Assembly (NCBI GenBank): GCA_964059195.1
Contig: CAXKWD010000001.1
Location: forward strand, 118,663,751 to 118,727,750
Source: Ectobius pallidus
Lineage: Eukaryota > Arthropoda > Insecta > Blattodea > Ectobiidae
Length of the DNA stretch: 64,000 nucleotides
Reading direction: 5' to 3'
Shown here one piece after another: positions 10,701 through 19,923 of this stretch; the first letter of the stretch is position 1; each line of letters begins with the position of its first letter. The position numbers and the translations under genes are program-made. The notes beneath the pieces were generated by a model that made no database searches, was not told where the DNA came from, and saw only the letters and a list, made by a program, of their open reading frames with translations.

Positions 10701-12468
10701 CCACCCTAAAATGAATAACTTTTAATATTGTAGAACCAAACGATAAATTAGCAGCGCATTACTTTAATGGCGCCCCTGAGAACATAATAAAAAGTTGATT
10801 TAAGTAATCCTAGAGAAAGTTATTGCTTTTAGAATGCTCATTCCAATTGCACATTAGCATTTATACGTCTTACGATTAAATCTCAGGCATTAGAGTAATG
10901 AGGTTTTAAAATCTAGCGAAGGAAAATTATGAAACCGGAGAGTAATTGTCCATTCCAGGGAATTAACAAAATCTGATAGTCAAATAAATGCGCAAACGGT
11001 GTCCAATTAGTATTCCTACACCGTCTCTCTGTGAGTAAACATTCCTGCTAAAAGCTTCTAAAACGACCTGCCACAAAAAAGTAGTTGGGGAAATCCGTGC
11101 TATGTTTCGGTGAAAAAATCCTTGATTGATTTCCACATTATAAGTTCAGGTTAGAGCAATATTTAAGGAATTTCTTTAGCTTAACAGAAAGTACACAATG
11201 TGTAATAAGAAGCTACAATACAGTAAGAAGTTACATTGTATTACTACAATATGTATTCTTATTTTCTTATAGATAATTATGTATATATATTTATAGAATC
11301 CTGTATATATACGAGGCTGAAAATCCGAGTTTAGTGAGAGTTATAATATTCCTGAAAATGCATAGGGGGTGAAGGGTCTTCTTTTCGGAGCTCGTGGAAG
11401 CTGTTTCAAATACACGAGGGATTATTTCAAATGCGTGGGGCTTTTGTGGATTGATATAGAGGATATCTCTATACGCATTTTAAAGGACTCTCTATCTATT
11501 CCACACAATCATTTGTATTTCAGTATTGATTTTTCTTGTTCAATTGTTTTATTCTTTAATATCTTTGTTTTCTTAGGTTAGGTATAACTAGTTTAAAAAA
11601 AAAATCATTCCTAAATAATGTTACGAATTTATCATGTTTTGTATTATAGATCTTTATGGTCACGTGAAGTGTCAGGCAGATGTCACCTTGGTGATGTCTA
11701 TAACAAGAAATACGGTTAATAAGAAATTCTAAATGTTAACAGGCATGACAGTGATATTGGCATGAAATTCTCTGTAAATATGGTTAGGTTAAATAAAATT
11801 GAGAGCGAATGTGTATCTTATTTTATCTTCTACAAATACAGTTCAAAATAAGGAGGAAAGAACATTGATGTATTTATTATTCAGTAGTAATTAATCGTTT
11901 GATGTTGAACGTATGTAAAAAGGGAAGTAAATTTTAAAAAGGAATAATTAAAATAGTCAAGAATTTGGGAAGCAAGAGATTGTGAAACCAGAATTCGATT
12001 TAGGACAATTGGTATAAATTTTCTTATTTGTCGACTGAAGAGTAATTTACAAAGCTAACTGTATTGCAACTTCCAAATCCGTATGTGAACACTGTAATAC
12101 AATATGTTGCCATTAGAATTGATTTGCATTTGATAAATTCCTTCTAATATATTTTTATAAAATAGGCACTAAATTGGGCATGATTCCGGTACCAGTCAAC
12201 GAATTTGGTACAATGCCAATAGGCTTCTTCCCATGGACATTATAAATGTGTATATCAAGTTTCATGAAAATCCGATAAAGCGTATTTGAGTTATCACGCA
12301 TACACACACGCGAACAGACATACAGACAGACGGAGATACATTTTAACGTCCCCCGCACAATCTCTTAAGTACCAATCTGGCATTTAGTAATAAGTTATAT
12401 TAAAATTCAGATATATTTCTGCCAACTTGCGGCCATCCTCAGTGGAGTAATAGTATATTGCGATCCAA

Positions 12469-12543
12469 GTGCCGTAAGCGGTGCATGCGGATCGAGGAAA
12501 GAGTTTTTTTCAATTTCCGAGATCCGTTATGCGCTTACGGCAC
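12469..12543. repeat. Inverted repeat with 12-bp perfect arms
   Basis: GTGCCGTAAGCG (12,469-12,480) pairs with CGCTTACGGCAC (12,532-12,543). An inner imperfect pair, GCGGATC and GATCCG, extends the stem. The local GC content is above that of the surroundings. It may be a MITE remnant; no target duplication was identified. Confidence 0.5.
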
Positions 12544-13583
12544 GAGTATTGCATGCTATTTTTTGTACGATGATTATGTATACCAATTTATTTATATTAT
12601 TTGAGATATTAGCTAAAAATATTATGTTTATACACTATTGAAGATGGATGTTATATTTCAGAAAGTGATTCGCATATGTTGGTTGTTATGGGGACCGAAT
12701 ATTTGTCCTGTTAAAGTCGCCACAAACTGGGGGCCTTGTTTCCGGTCTTCCATAAAGGCTTGTATTATGATGGTTTTACTTACGACACTTGTGCAAAAAA
12801 AATTATAATATAGCTGCATTGCGTCAAAACAACATAATTAATGTGATCATGCAGCCAACCATCATTGGCCGAAATATATCTGACTATTAACATTTTATTT
12901 CATAATGTCAAGGAGGAGTTTCCGCATTTTAAACTCAGTCTTAGGTGCTGTCACAAGAGAAAAATATGAACAAGAAAATTACCGCAAAGTCTGAAATCGA
13001 AGTTATGAGAAATGTAAAATATCTCGACAGTTTGCTGCAAGATAAAGTAAGGGTGTGACTCTAGAATATTGCAGATATATTTTACCGTACAGTTCGGTAT
13101 CGAATGATCATAACCGACAGAACCTGTAGGTCTAACTTATAGCATGACATAGTCTTTTGGTTTAAGAGATATTGCAAGAAATACGCCTGGCACTACGAAC
13201 TACATTAAAGACGATTATATCTGAAACATAACTGACTATAAATCTTGACAACAAAAATTTGCTGTAATTGTTTAAATTGCTGTTATTAGCGGACGCTGTT
13301 GTTCATGATACAAATGTTCTGTGTCAATCGCAGGGCAGTATGCAGAAGACAAAGTGTTCATGTGTGTGTGTGTGTTTGTGTGGATACAATTCTAACAGCG
13401 GACAATACTGGAACTCCCATTATAGTAATGAGATACAACCAGCTGCAGGTAATTTCTGAAGGAATTTATAAACTATGACATGCTAACACGATAAAATGAT
13501 CACTCATTTCGGTTCGTAGGACAGGTCTTTTCAGTGTTCCTAACATAAAGCATTTTGTCCTCGTTACGGACATGCGTCCTAAG

Positions 13584-14422
13584 TAGAGCTGAAAATCGAT
13601 TAGAATTAACGCTTGACTTTAATTGATTAATCGACCGATTAATCGACTGATTAATCGACAAACAGGTCGGTATTTTATACGAAACCAAAGTGTACATTTA
13701 TTATTGTTTTACACGTTTAATAACTACTACACTACAGATAATCAGAAGAAATCGAATACTATTATTAGTTAACTAGTGAAAGAATATATACAAAACTTAC
13801 ATTTCCGGTTACTTTTTCAGTCAAGATTTGAGACACATGAGTTTGTTGACATTTGAATGTTCAAGAGAGGATCGTAGCTTGTTTACAATAACACCGGCAG
13901 CACTAGAGTAGGATTACTCCCACAACGTCTCTGGCCTTGAAGACTAACCCAGCCAGCGAGCTTCTCGTTACGTCTCGTTTCCAAGATGCGCGGATTCGCT
14001 GCGCGTAAGATCAGTGACCTACTGCTAGGCAAAGAGTAAAGATCATGCTCCACGTTGCCAGGGGTAGAAAATACTGTAATAGTTGAGTGGAGGGATAATG
14101 CCGGAGGGACAGAGACAGACAACACGTGGAGTGGGATGCCAATCAGGGTACAGCTACCTCCCCTAGCCAGGAATTCTACGAGCGGTGAGACTCGCTCCTA
14201 AGGTATACAGTTTACGTAAAAACCCAGAGACTTTGTGGAGATAATCCTACTCTAAAAACTCTCTCACTCGGCATTGAGACAGGAGTTTGGTCATTTGACC
14301 CATTTCTCGAAACACGTTTTCAGAATTCGACTAAACCGATTAATCGGAAAATGTAATTGATCGATGATTAAATATTTAATCGATTAATCGGCTCGATTAA
14401 TCGGTTAGTTGGTACAGCCCTA
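13584..14422. mobile_element. hAT-like MITE, 839 bp
   Basis: The 8-bp duplication GTCCTAAG flanks the element exactly (13,576-13,583 and 14,423-14,430). The ends are TAGAGCTG and CAGCCCTA, a short imperfect inverted repeat. Both subterminal regions carry tandem GATTAATCG motifs in several copies, as hAT elements often do. There is no transposase frame. A second inverted repeat is nested inside. Confidence 0.85.
13903..14256. repeat. Foldback nested in the hAT-like MITE
   Basis: AGAGTAGGATTA near 13,905 and TAATCCTACTCT near 14,244-14,255 form an imperfect inverted repeat of about 19 bp (17 of 19 matching by eye) around a more GC-rich interior. It could be an independent element that inserted into the MITE, or internal structure of the MITE. 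Confidence 0.55.
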
Positions 14423-15369
14423 GTCCTAAGTAATATAGGTCTCAGTGTTTTGCAAAGAATCTATGGCATACCATGCCAATTAAAAATCTTGTTTTATTTT
14501 AATTAGTCCTATTAATTATATTTTCTAATATAGTAAAATCGTTAATGATTCACCACATCCCATTGATTTGGTATGTAAAAGATAAAGGAAAATAAATGTT
14601 TTATCATATTAATTACTTTGTAATCTTGTGGGCATTCATTTAATTGTAAATATTTTGTGGCCTCCTCTTTGTTAATTTAAAAATTTCCGATCTCGCCCTG
14701 ATTCTAGTACAATCTTCGTTTCTCTTGTTTTTCGTGACGTATTGGTTGAGGGTTTAAAGTTTTCTCGTATAGCGGCGCTTCCGGCGTCTCAGTGTTTTCT
14801 TGGTGGGTTGTGGCGAACTAGCTAAGTGAGTTGGTGTTGAATGCAGCTTAGTGTATAATGTAGTTTTCTGGGACTAAGGATGTGCCTCACGGCGTCGCCG
14901 GGATGAATTACTGTAAGTGAATTTAATCATGGTTATCTTATATATATATTAGAGTCAGTCGTGGATAGTATATCCCTTCACTTTTTTCTATTCCATGTCA
15001 GTTATAATGTTGGATTCTAGTCATGCTTCTAGCGGAAGCCATTTTACAAATGAATGCCACTTATAATGAAATCTCAGAATCTAGAATTGTTATCGGGATC
15101 GTTCCCGTTGAATTTCCTTAACTTTAAACTCGTCACAAGACACCCAAGACGTAACTTTGGTCAACCCACATTTCTATTTATATCAATGTTGTATTAACTC
15201 AGTGTGTTTGAAATTAGACGAAGGACTGGTTCTCACTAGAAATATTTTCATGCAAGGTTATGATATATTTTTTGATTCTTAAAAGAATTGTCATTCTCGG
15301 GTATTATATGCAGCTTAAGCAATCTAGTCTCCGCGAGTATGCATTTCCCTGATGTAAAAGTGGTACGTG

Positions 15370-15907
15370 AGTAGTAGTTATAGACCGCGTTTAATCCAAA
15401 ATGGCCGCCACCCGACCCCGCCCCGGCGTCGCGACGTCGCCCCCCTTGAAACATGTCACGACATGCACCAACGCGAGGTTCTTTGCTCCATGACGTCATA
15501 GGAATTTTTCAAACAAAAGGATAAGCTCTTATGCGTTATTGTATTCCCTGGTTCATACCTACAGTGCAATGCAGGTAACGTAGGAATGAAACGATATGTA
15601 ATGTTTACACATAGTTATAATAATAAGCTATTGCATCTTTCCGTATTCTGTTAACAAGTGACTCGCACACAAATACGTCTGTCTGGGAATATGATTGTAT
15701 AAACAGATTTTCTCATGTATCCTAATGGCTAAAACATGTCGTTATAAGGGTCGCATTCCAAACATATCTTATCTCTTGCGAAACAACAAAAAAACACGGA
15801 AGTGTACTTCTGGAATGTATCCCTTGGCTTGTTTAGAGATAAAAATATGTGATACAATCTTTTCTCTTGGGGGGAGAGAGAATTTTAAAGGTGTGACGTC
15901 ATTAATG
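15370..15907 (+). repeat. Polinton left terminal inverted repeat
   Basis: It is about 538 bp. The outer 150 bases are GC-rich, with CGCGACGTCGC and a perfect TGACGTCA palindrome at 15,491-15,498. A second TGACGTCA lies at 15,894-15,901 at the inner edge. It begins with one more AGT unit than the right end. Confidence 0.92.
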
Positions 15908-15920
15908 CCTTAGCTTTCTG

Positions 15921-15956
15921 TATAAATACAGGTTACAGTACATTCCTAAGGTAAGT
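15921..15956 (+). promoter_or_regulatory. TATA box and splice donor next to the left TIR
   Basis: TATAAATA (15,921-15,928) is followed 22 bases later by a consensus donor CCTAAG|GTAAGT (15,951). The right end has an equivalent pair pointing inward. A possible acceptor, CCTTTCAG, ends at 16,076. The transcript would be antisense to the gene cluster and shows no credible coding sequence. Confidence 0.45.
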
Positions 15957-16252
15957 TGACTAGATAGTACAACATGGCGCAAGGACGCATGAATACCATA
16001 TTATTTCCCACCTCTCCCTAGGTATGAAAAGATAAAATAGGTTTATACTTACATAACCAATTCTTCTTCCTTTCAGCATCCTTTCTTCTTCTTCCAGATG
16101 AACACTGTTACTATTACTATCGACTAAGTGAAATGACTTTGTAAGGAATAGGAATTGGTTGAGGTTATAGTTTCATTTCAGAACGTCACAACCTTATCCC
16201 GTAACATAAGGTTGTCACGCTCCTATGAAATAAAATGTATATACAAATGGTT
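15957..16252. other. Non-coding spacer with hairpin
   Basis: It holds a 10-bp perfect hairpin, ACAACCTTAT (16,188-16,197) and ATAAGGTTGT (16,206-16,215), with an 8-base loop, directly downstream of the last minus-strand gene. It could mark or protect the 3' end of that transcript. Confidence 0.5.
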
Positions 16253-17026
16253 TCAGAGTAATAGAGCTGGATGATTTATTTCATCGGTAACCATGTCTAA
16301 TAAAGACAGAATTTCACAACTTGCAGGAACACTTTGTTTATTGTTTATATAGTTAAACACTTCGCTTTGCGTTAGTACAAACTTATTCATAATGTCATTT
16401 ATTATGATAGAATTCATAACGAGGTAAGTAATGTCATCATTACGTAAAACAATACGAGCACTATCGTATTGCATCACACATTCTTTCAAGTCTTTACGTG
16501 TCTGTAATTTGAAAGAGTCTTCTTTAAACAGATAATGTTTAGAATAACACATATTTTCACACATTTTAGGTAAATGTAACAAGAACGAAGAGAGGAGGTA
16601 GGGCGACAAAATAGCACAAGCACCGTTAGAAGTTCCAATCTCCGCACATCCAGTGTAATTCACAATGGAGTAGAATCCGAAACTGATGTATCGGTCCTTT
16701 CTGTTGTTGAGGAAATAGGTTCTGCGGGCTAGCACTGTAGGAGCAACTCTTGGGAGTGTTGCCGACACAGCTTCCTTCACAACCTTGTCGATCATCATCT
16801 TCTTCTGTTTCTTTACAGATCCTGATGACGAAACCTGAAACAAATAAAACAATACTCGTAAGAAATCTAATTTTATACAGGGCCTGATGATGAAACCTGA
16901 AAACAAAACAATCAAATAAACAAACAAACAATACAATACAAGCATATGAGTAATGAATATACATACCTTTTTACATTTGCTGGTTTTGCTCTTGCCAGTA
17001 GTAGTAGTCTCTGATGATGAAGACAT
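16253..17026 (-). CDS. Polinton protein of unknown function, one intron (213 aa)
   Basis: I predict two exons. Codons 1-20 run from ATG at 17,026 to 16,967, then comes a 132-bp intron with GTATGT donor and TTTCAG acceptor (16,835-16,966), then 193 codons to a TGA. Reading through the intron would insert 44 hydrophobic residues unlike the rest. The N-terminus is Ser/Thr-rich and basic (KCKK, VKKQKK), possibly a nuclear-localisation or DNA-binding tail. The remainder is a mixed alpha/beta-looking domain with a Cys pair (MCENMC) and no motif I can name. It has its own TATA/TCAGT promoter just upstream. An AATAAA lies inside the last codons (16,275-16,280). It is the most distal gene of the cluster, next to the protease and capsid genes, so a virion or late role is possible but unproven. 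Confidence 0.75.
   Translation of the reverse strand: MSSSSETTTTGKSKTSKCKKVCIFITHMLVLYCLFVYLIVLFSGFIIRPCIKLDFLRVLFYLFQVSSSGSVKKQKKMMIDKVVKEAVSATLPRVAPTVLARRTYFLNNRKDRYISFGFYSIVNYTGCAEIGTSNGACAILSPYLLSSFLLHLPKMCENMCYSKHYLFKEDSFKLQTRKDLKECVMQYDSARIVLRNDDITYLVMNSIIINDIMNKFVLTQSEVFNYINNKQSVPASCEILSLLDMVTDEINHPALLL
16835..16966 (-). other. Intron of the 213-aa gene
   Basis: It is 132 bp, phase 0. A near-copy of the acceptor region (TTCAGGTTTCATCATCAGG) lies about 50 bases upstream, but using it would run into a stop after seven codons, so the acceptor at 16,835 is preferred. Confidence 0.7.
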
Positions 17027-17071
17027 CACGATAGAACTAGGAGGACCTCTCGTTCCAGACACTGCAACGAA

Positions 17072-17106
17072 ACTGACCTAGTCCGATGAAATCGAGCTGC
17101 TTTATA
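17072..17106 (-). promoter_or_regulatory. TATA + initiator promoter of the 213-aa gene
   Basis: TATAAA (17,101-17,106) lies about 32 bases before the A of TCAGT (17,072-17,076), the arthropod initiator consensus. The predicted start is 17,074, giving a 48-base leader to the ATG. Confidence 0.65.
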
Positions 17107-17116
17107 TCTTTTCGTT

Positions 17117-17199
17117 CTGAAATCAGAAAGTAAAAGTTTTAACTTGAGCGCAACCTACTTTTCCAAGCTAACAATAAATCCATGTAGATAGATACTTAC
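17117..17199 (-). other. Predicted 83-bp intron at the 3' end of the protease gene
   Basis: A strong donor, GCATT|GTAAGT (17,199), and acceptor, CTGATTTCAG (17,117), would join the exon's final T to AA and so create a TAA stop. The protein would then end two codons after FPGHV. Unspliced RNA would add nine residues before a TAG. Confidence 0.5.
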
Positions 17200-17686
17200 A
17201 ATGCACATGTCCTGGAAAACATCTCTGACCTCCAACTTTCCTCGTTCCACAGAGAGTTCCAAGGAATTTGTGGAAGATGCGGACGACCTCTATGTCTGGA
17301 GACGTAGTAAACATGTTTACATACTCCTGCATCGTCCAGCCATTATTCATGAAGTATGTGAACAAACAGGCATAATGTCCACATACTGCCGTTGTCGGTC
17401 CCTGGAGTCTTTGAGTGTTGTACAGCCATTGTATAGAGTTTTGTTTTATAAATTTTGTTATCCCAGGAATGATGGGTGGTAGACCAAAAGAATCAAAGTA
17501 ATAGGCAAAATTCTGATTTTTGAAAAGCACGGCAACCCAATGAGAACCAGGTGAAGAATGAGGATCAAAGTTAATGACATAAATCTTAGGTTTATGCGTT
17601 ACAACAGATGGTAACATATCGCTAGGGTAAACCCCACCGAATGTTTCTACGTGACGTAAAGCATAGTTTATTTGCTTACTATTCAT
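17168..17686 (-). CDS. Adenain-type cysteine protease (virion maturation)
   Basis: This 172-aa protein belongs to the adenovirus-protease-like family that Polintons encode to process capsid proteins. The catalytic set is visible in the expected order: His49 in GSHW, Asp65 in YFDSFG, Gln95 in RLQGP and Cys102 in AVCGHY. The N-terminal GVYPSDMLP block is also typical. The ATG at 17,684-17,686 begins five bases after the major capsid stop, so the two are probably co-transcribed. An AATAAA within codons 5-7 (17,667-17,672) could instead end a capsid-only mRNA. The C-terminus depends on whether the 83-bp intron is removed. The reading frame is intact with all active-site residues present. Confidence 0.93.
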   Translation of the reverse strand: MNSKQINYALRHVETFGGVYPSDMLPSVVTHKPKIYVINFDPHSSPGSHWVAVLFKNQNFAYYFDSFGLPPIIPGITKFIKQNSIQWLYNTQRLQGPTTAVCGHYACLFTYFMNNGWTMQEYVNMFTTSPDIEVVRIFHKFLGTLCGTRKVGGQRCFPGHVHCKYLSTWIYC

Positions 17687-17690
17687 TATT

Positions 17691-19013
17691 CTAAAAATCT
17701 GTAATCACTCTTCTATCTTTAGTGATCTCGATAGAGTTGTCGTATTCGGAGTAGAGGATACAAGTGATGGCTTGTTCTAAAGCCTTATCGAACTTTGCTT
17801 CTATTCTAATGTTCCCACTACAGGGCAAACTTCTATGACCATGCGATGCCGAAACATCAGGCGTAAGATCATACATCAGTGTGAAATACCCATTTATATA
17901 CATGTCGTGAGTGATTAGCATCCCGCTATTGCTATGATGGATCCCCGAACCTTTAAAAAGTGTATCGTAAGCTAGAGTAGTAGTCTTCTCATGATCTGTG
18001 GAAATGTGTAATCCTTCCGATGGAATCTGTTGTCCATTAACGTACAAAGCAAAAGAACTCAAAGCAAAATGTCGAAACTCGTAGGGATTGGACTCCACTG
18101 TGCCGGAGAAAGAAGAATTTTTCACCATGGAGAAGAGAACTCGTTTAGGTAGAGTACCAATGTATGCATTATCTATAGAAATGGAGCTTGCTCCTGAACT
18201 AAACGTAAATGTTTTCAAATCCACTCTTGTGATAGGATAGTGAGCATTATGACCTTTCTCTAGAGTTTTGATGTGTGCTAGTAGAATGCTGGGCGAAGCT
18301 TTAATTTTCCTCACGTACAGACCTGCATCGAGAAACTTAAAGAAGACTTTTGAATTGTCGTTTTCACCCAAGAGATAAAACTCTCTCTTTGCTTTCGTAA
18401 GTCTTATATGCATGTTTACTCCAGGCAGTAAAAGTTTAGACAGATTGAAAATATCACCGTGTAGTTTACCTATCATGACTAATACTTTAGAATTCTTAGA
18501 CTTGTTGTACCTTTCGGTCCAACCGTCGTTTTTAACATTAGGTCCCAACGTTCCGTTTAATGCCACCAATTCTTTAGGTTCTGTCAAACCTTCGATAGCT
18601 TTATCGGCATACCAGAAACCGTTTGTCAGATGAGTTTTAGAAGCATCCTCACCGTATGCAAACAATGTTTCAAGGTAAGACCTGTAATTGTACAAGTCCT
18701 CCGAAGGGGTGATTGATGTCCCGTTCAAGGAAACGCTGAGATGACTGAAAAGTGAATGAAGCAAGTTGTTTACTCCTGTAACCTTATCGCCTTCACCTAT
18801 ATCTGCCCCGTCGCTTTTAACGAATTTTCCCTCCACCATGAGTTGTACATTTAAATCTGTATAATGTTCGCTGTCTGCAGCAACCACGAATTCGAGAACG
18901 CTCTGTTCCACCGGAGTAATGGCTTAGCATAATGTAGTAACATTTCCCACCACCGATGTTTGAATAGGGCTCCTCTCGAAAAGGTCGAACTCTGACTTTG
19001 TCACGGCAAACAT
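17691..19013 (-). pseudogene. Polinton major capsid protein, interrupted by a stop codon
   Basis: The frame has the features of the double-jelly-roll major capsid protein of Polintons. It opens at ATG 19,013 with KSEFDLFERSPIQTS, a block typical of the family's N-terminus, and continues after a break with EFVVAADSEHYTDLN and about 400 further residues (LYNYRSYLETL, LLPGVNMHIRL, YEFRHFALSSFALYVNGQQ). The same frame is broken once, by TAA at codon 30 (18,924-18,926), with no shift on either side. No plausible intron spans it. The next in-frame ATG is at 18,839 and would remove the start of the first jelly roll. It may be a recent nonsense mutation, a sequencing error, or recoding. A TATA/TCAGT promoter lies 12 bases upstream of the first ATG. 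Confidence 0.88.
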
Positions 19014-19022
19014 CTTTACACG

Positions 19023-19058
19023 ACTGACTACTTTCTCCTCTTTACATCGCTAAATATA
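19023..19058 (-). promoter_or_regulatory. TATA + initiator promoter of the capsid-protease unit
   Basis: TATATTTA (19,051-19,058) is followed by TCAGT (19,023-19,027) with the A 33 bases downstream. The predicted start at 19,025 leaves a 12-base leader. The box lies inside the last codons of the 125-aa gene. Confidence 0.6.
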
Positions 19059-19405
19059 TCTCGCATCTTAGGAGACGCCCTCTTTCTCTTTCTACCCCTA
19101 CCCTTCATTTTATTCACGAGTTTCTGAGTTGATTCGTTTACTCTATTAGCAATAATATATTTTACCTTATCACCTTCCTTTCTACTAGCTATATCGGTTA
19201 AAATATTTGCTCCTGCCGAAAGAGTTTCACGACCTACCGCTTTAGCACCCGAAAAGAGAATTGGTTTTATCATTCTAAATAATCCTCCCAAGAAACTACC
19301 TATTCCACTACCGTGTTGAACATAGGGGCTGCCGCTGTAGAATGGGCCAACATTGCCTAGACGACCTCCCGACTGATTCACGTAGTATGCTGTAAGGTGG
19401 TCCAT
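19028..19405 (-). CDS. Small basic Polinton protein (125 aa)
   Basis: It is a short protein with an aromatic, Gly-rich N-terminus (YYVNQSGG, FYSGSPYVQ), a central GIGSFLGGLFR followed by an Ala/Gly-rich segment (GAKAVGRETLSAGANI), and a strongly basic C-terminus (KGRGRKRKR, DVKRRK). The composition resembles virion core or membrane-active accessory proteins. I recognise the layout as recurrent between the two capsid genes of Polintons but cannot assign a proven function. It starts 11 bases after the minor capsid stop. A weak TTTTAAAA box lies about 60 bases upstream. Confidence 0.8.
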   Translation of the reverse strand: MDHLTAYYVNQSGGRLGNVGPFYSGSPYVQHGSGIGSFLGGLFRMIKPILFSGAKAVGRETLSAGANILTDIASRKEGDKVKYIIANRVNESTQKLVNKMKGRGRKRKRASPKMRDIFSDVKRRK

Positions 19406-19416
19406 CGCAAACTAAC

Positions 19417-19923
19417 TCATAACACCATCTGCCTTCTCTTTTTAAAATGTAAAACGAGCATCGTAGGTTTAGTGCTATCCGTTATGTTAGCTAGTTCTCC
19501 TAGTTTTGTTGTCATTTCTATACCTATCACCTGAAATTCGGAAGATTCGACAGGAACATAATAAACTTCAGGAAAGACATGAGTTGCTGTATTTAAAGGA
19601 AACTGAATAATTCTAAGACATTTAACGTACGCATCTCCTACAAGTTGCGGTTTTATTATATTACAGTATATAAAAACAAGTTCTTTCCTATTTAGATTTG
19701 TTTTCACAGATTTCGATTCCGATGTTTCAGTAGGTGTCGAAGCTTTCGTTTCCGATACATTCCCTTGAGAGTAACTAATTTCGCACAAGCCCACATCCCA
19801 ATGATTCCTCTCCAGCTTTATGCTCTGTGCCAGCTGCACCTGGAAACTAGCAAGGGTGTTACTAGGAAATGATTTGTACGATGCATCGCTCAGGAGAGTA
19901 ACGTAAAATTCTTCTTCTCCCAT
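19417..19923 (-). CDS. Polinton minor capsid protein (penton-like, single jelly roll)
   Basis: The 168-aa protein has the family's signature order: EFYVTLLSDAS near the N-terminus, a SFQVQLAQSIKLE segment, WDVGLCEISY, then IYCNIIKPQLVGD and a C-terminal LVLHFKKR. In Polintons this is the minor capsid protein, predicted to fold as a single jelly roll and occupy the capsid vertices. A Ser/Thr-rich insertion (about residues 57-75) separates the strands. Its ATG overlaps the integrase stop by one base (TAATG), which suggests translation from a shared mRNA by reinitiation. Confidence 0.88.
   Translation of the reverse strand: MGEEEFYVTLLSDASYKSFPSNTLASFQVQLAQSIKLERNHWDVGLCEISYSQGNVSETKASTPTETSESKSVKTNLNRKELVFIYCNIIKPQLVGDAYVKCLRIIQFPLNTATHVFPEVYYVPVESSEFQVIGIEMTTKLGELANITDSTKPTMLVLHFKKRRQMVL

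Larger units (their letters stand above)
9873..13575. other. Intergenic with repeat remnants, no host gene
   Basis: Apart from the LINE tail, microsatellite and hairpin listed separately, I see only short unsupported frames. A low-complexity stretch at about 12,240-12,350 (ACACACAC, CAGACATACAGACAGACGG) resembles degenerate repeat sequence. A (TG)n run lies at about 13,361-13,380. Confidence 0.6.

Noticed and set aside
15974..16021. Small spliced plus-strand gene at the Polinton left end
   Set aside because: The frame from ATG 15,974 hits TAG exactly at the exon end, so splicing does not extend it.
17027..17062. Start of the 213-aa gene at 17,062
   Set aside because: The codon there is GTG, not ATG; the first ATG is at 17,026.
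18909..18911. Capsid gene start at 18,911
   Set aside because: The codon is GTG and lies just after the TAA. The typical N-terminal block and an ATG lie upstream at 19,013 in the same frame, so this is an interrupted gene, not a shorter one.
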